The notes under the pieces are model-generated. The model ran no database searches, was not told where the DNA came from, and saw only the letters and a list, made by a program, of their open reading frames with translations. The translations under genes and the position numbers were made by a program. A stretch of 7,242 nucleotides of DNA from Thermoanaerobacterales bacterium (GTDB taxonomy: Bacteria; Bacillota; Thermosediminibacteria; Thermosediminibacterales; Tepidanaerobacteraceae): assembly GCA_012841995.1 (NCBI GenBank), contig DUTQ01000044.1, positions 1 to 7,242 on the forward strand, in the 5' to 3' direction. Shown one piece after another: positions 6,582-7,242 of the stretch. Positions within the stretch are counted from its first letter, which is position 1. Every line of letters starts with the position of its first letter.

Positions 6582-7242
6582 CTATTCTGCCTCCAACTGT
6601 TCACCCTGTCTACCTTCTAATACTGCATCCGCTATTTTTTCGGTTAAAAGTTTAACTGCTCTAATAGCATCATCATTACCTGGTATAATGTAGTCAACTT
6701 CGTCAGGATCACAGTTTGTATCTACTATAGCTACAATTGGAATTCCAAGTTTTCTAGCTTCTTGGATAGCAATTCGTTCCTTCCTCGGATCTACTACATA
6801 TAGAGCTTGAGGAAGTTCAGTCATATTTTTTATACCACCCAGATATTTTTCTAAACGCTCTTTTTCTCGTCTAAGCATTAGGACTTCTTTTTTGGGCAAT
6901 ACATCAAAGATACCTTCTTCCTCCATCTTATCCAGTTCATGGAGCCTAGCAATTCGCTTTCTGATGGTTTTGAAGTTTGTTAACATTCCACCCAGCCAAC
7001 GCTGATTTACATAAAACATGCCACAACGCATGGCTTCTTCTTGAAGTGATTCTTGAGCTTGTTTTTTTGTACCAACAAAGAGAATATTCCCACCCTCTGC
7101 TGACAAATTTTTTACAAATTCATAGGCTTCCTCAATCTTTTTGACGGTTTTTTGAAGATCTATGATATAGATCCCATTGCGTTCTGTAAAAATATATTCT
7201 TTCATCTTTGGGTTCCATCTTCTTGTCTGATGACCGAAATGA
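6582..7242 (-). CDS. rpsB: 30S ribosomal protein S2, 5' end outside window
   Basis: S2 is a late-assembling protein of the small ribosomal subunit needed for binding of S1 and mRNA. An ATG at 7205 is not the true start, because the frame stays open to the window edge and encodes [12 protein letters not shown] directly before it, which is the N-terminal S2 signature. The visible part is therefore about 219 residues, lacking perhaps 15-20 at the N-terminus. Further landmarks are [18 protein letters not shown], the FVGTKKQAQ stretch, [16 protein letters not shown] (the conserved W-L-G-G-x-L-T-N block) and the second signature [20 protein letters not shown]. The region [20 protein letters not shown] leads to the C-terminal helices, which end in QLEAE. 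The expected total, near 235, is normal for the family. tsf follows after an 81-base spacer with a hairpin. The promoter must lie outside the window. Confidence 0.97.
   Translation of the reverse strand, partial: HFGHQTRRWNPKMKEYIFTERNGIYIIDLQKTVKKIEEAYEFVKNLSAEGGNILFVGTKKQAQESLQEEAMRCGMFYVNQRWLGGMLTNFKTIRKRIARLHELDKMEEEGIFDVLPKKEVLMLRREKERLEKYLGGIKNMTELPQALYVVDPRKERIAIQEARKLGIPIVAIVDTNCDPDEVDYIIPGNDDAIRAVKLLTEKIADAVLEGRQGEQLEAE

Noticed and set aside
7203..7205. ATG at 7205 as the start of rpsB
   Set aside because: The frame continues upstream to the window edge and encodes the conserved S2 N-terminal sequence [12 protein letters not shown], so the true start is outside the window.

Overview
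The window is a stretch of AT-rich chromosome in which every credible gene lies on the minus strand. It carries the conserved translation / envelope / isoprenoid cluster of Gram-positive bacteria. Read in the direction of transcription (high to low coordinates) the order is rpsB (5' end cut by the window edge), tsf, pyrH, frr, a 70-codon small gene, uppS, cdsA, a ytvI-like AI-2E/PerM-family membrane gene, rseP (rasP), and ispG (3' end cut by the window edge). The low GC content, purine-rich GGAGG-type ribosome binding sites, TTG starts, a short (~200 residue) EF-Ts, a YtvI-like protein (a family named from sporulation) and the rseP-ispG junction together suggest an endospore-forming member of the Clostridia, probably near the thermophilic or moderately thermophilic lineages. 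This placement is inference; no rRNA is present to test it.

Layout. From 7242 to 5901 are rpsB and tsf, separated by a 9-bp stem hairpin. Between tsf and pyrH (5795-5900) there is an intrinsic terminator on the minus strand followed by a weak promoter-like sequence, so rpsB-tsf and pyrH onward are probably separate or partly separate transcription units. From 5794 to 4295 pyrH, frr and the small gene are tightly packed, with each downstream ribosome binding site inside or beside the end of the preceding gene. An 88-base gap (4207-4294) is almost filled by two back-to-back hairpins. From 4206 to 1, uppS, cdsA, ytvI-like, rseP and ispG follow with gaps of 11 to 24 bases, which looks like one operon. 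No gene-free stretch exceeds about 106 bases.

How the genes work together. rpsB (ribosomal protein S2), tsf (EF-Ts) and frr (ribosome recycling factor) serve translation. pyrH makes UDP for RNA and for cell-wall sugar nucleotides. uppS makes the undecaprenyl carrier lipid precursor, cdsA makes CDP-diacylglycerol for phospholipids, rseP is the site-2 intramembrane protease, and ispG is a late enzyme of the MEP isoprenoid pathway that feeds uppS. The departure from the usual order is the slot between cdsA and rseP. In Bacillus, Clostridium and relatives this slot normally holds dxr (the first committed MEP enzyme); here it holds an AI-2E/YtvI-family membrane protein. The second unusual item is the small soluble protein between frr and uppS, which has the size and pattern of a single PASTA domain. 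I found no mobile element, CRISPR array, tRNA, rRNA or clearly new system.
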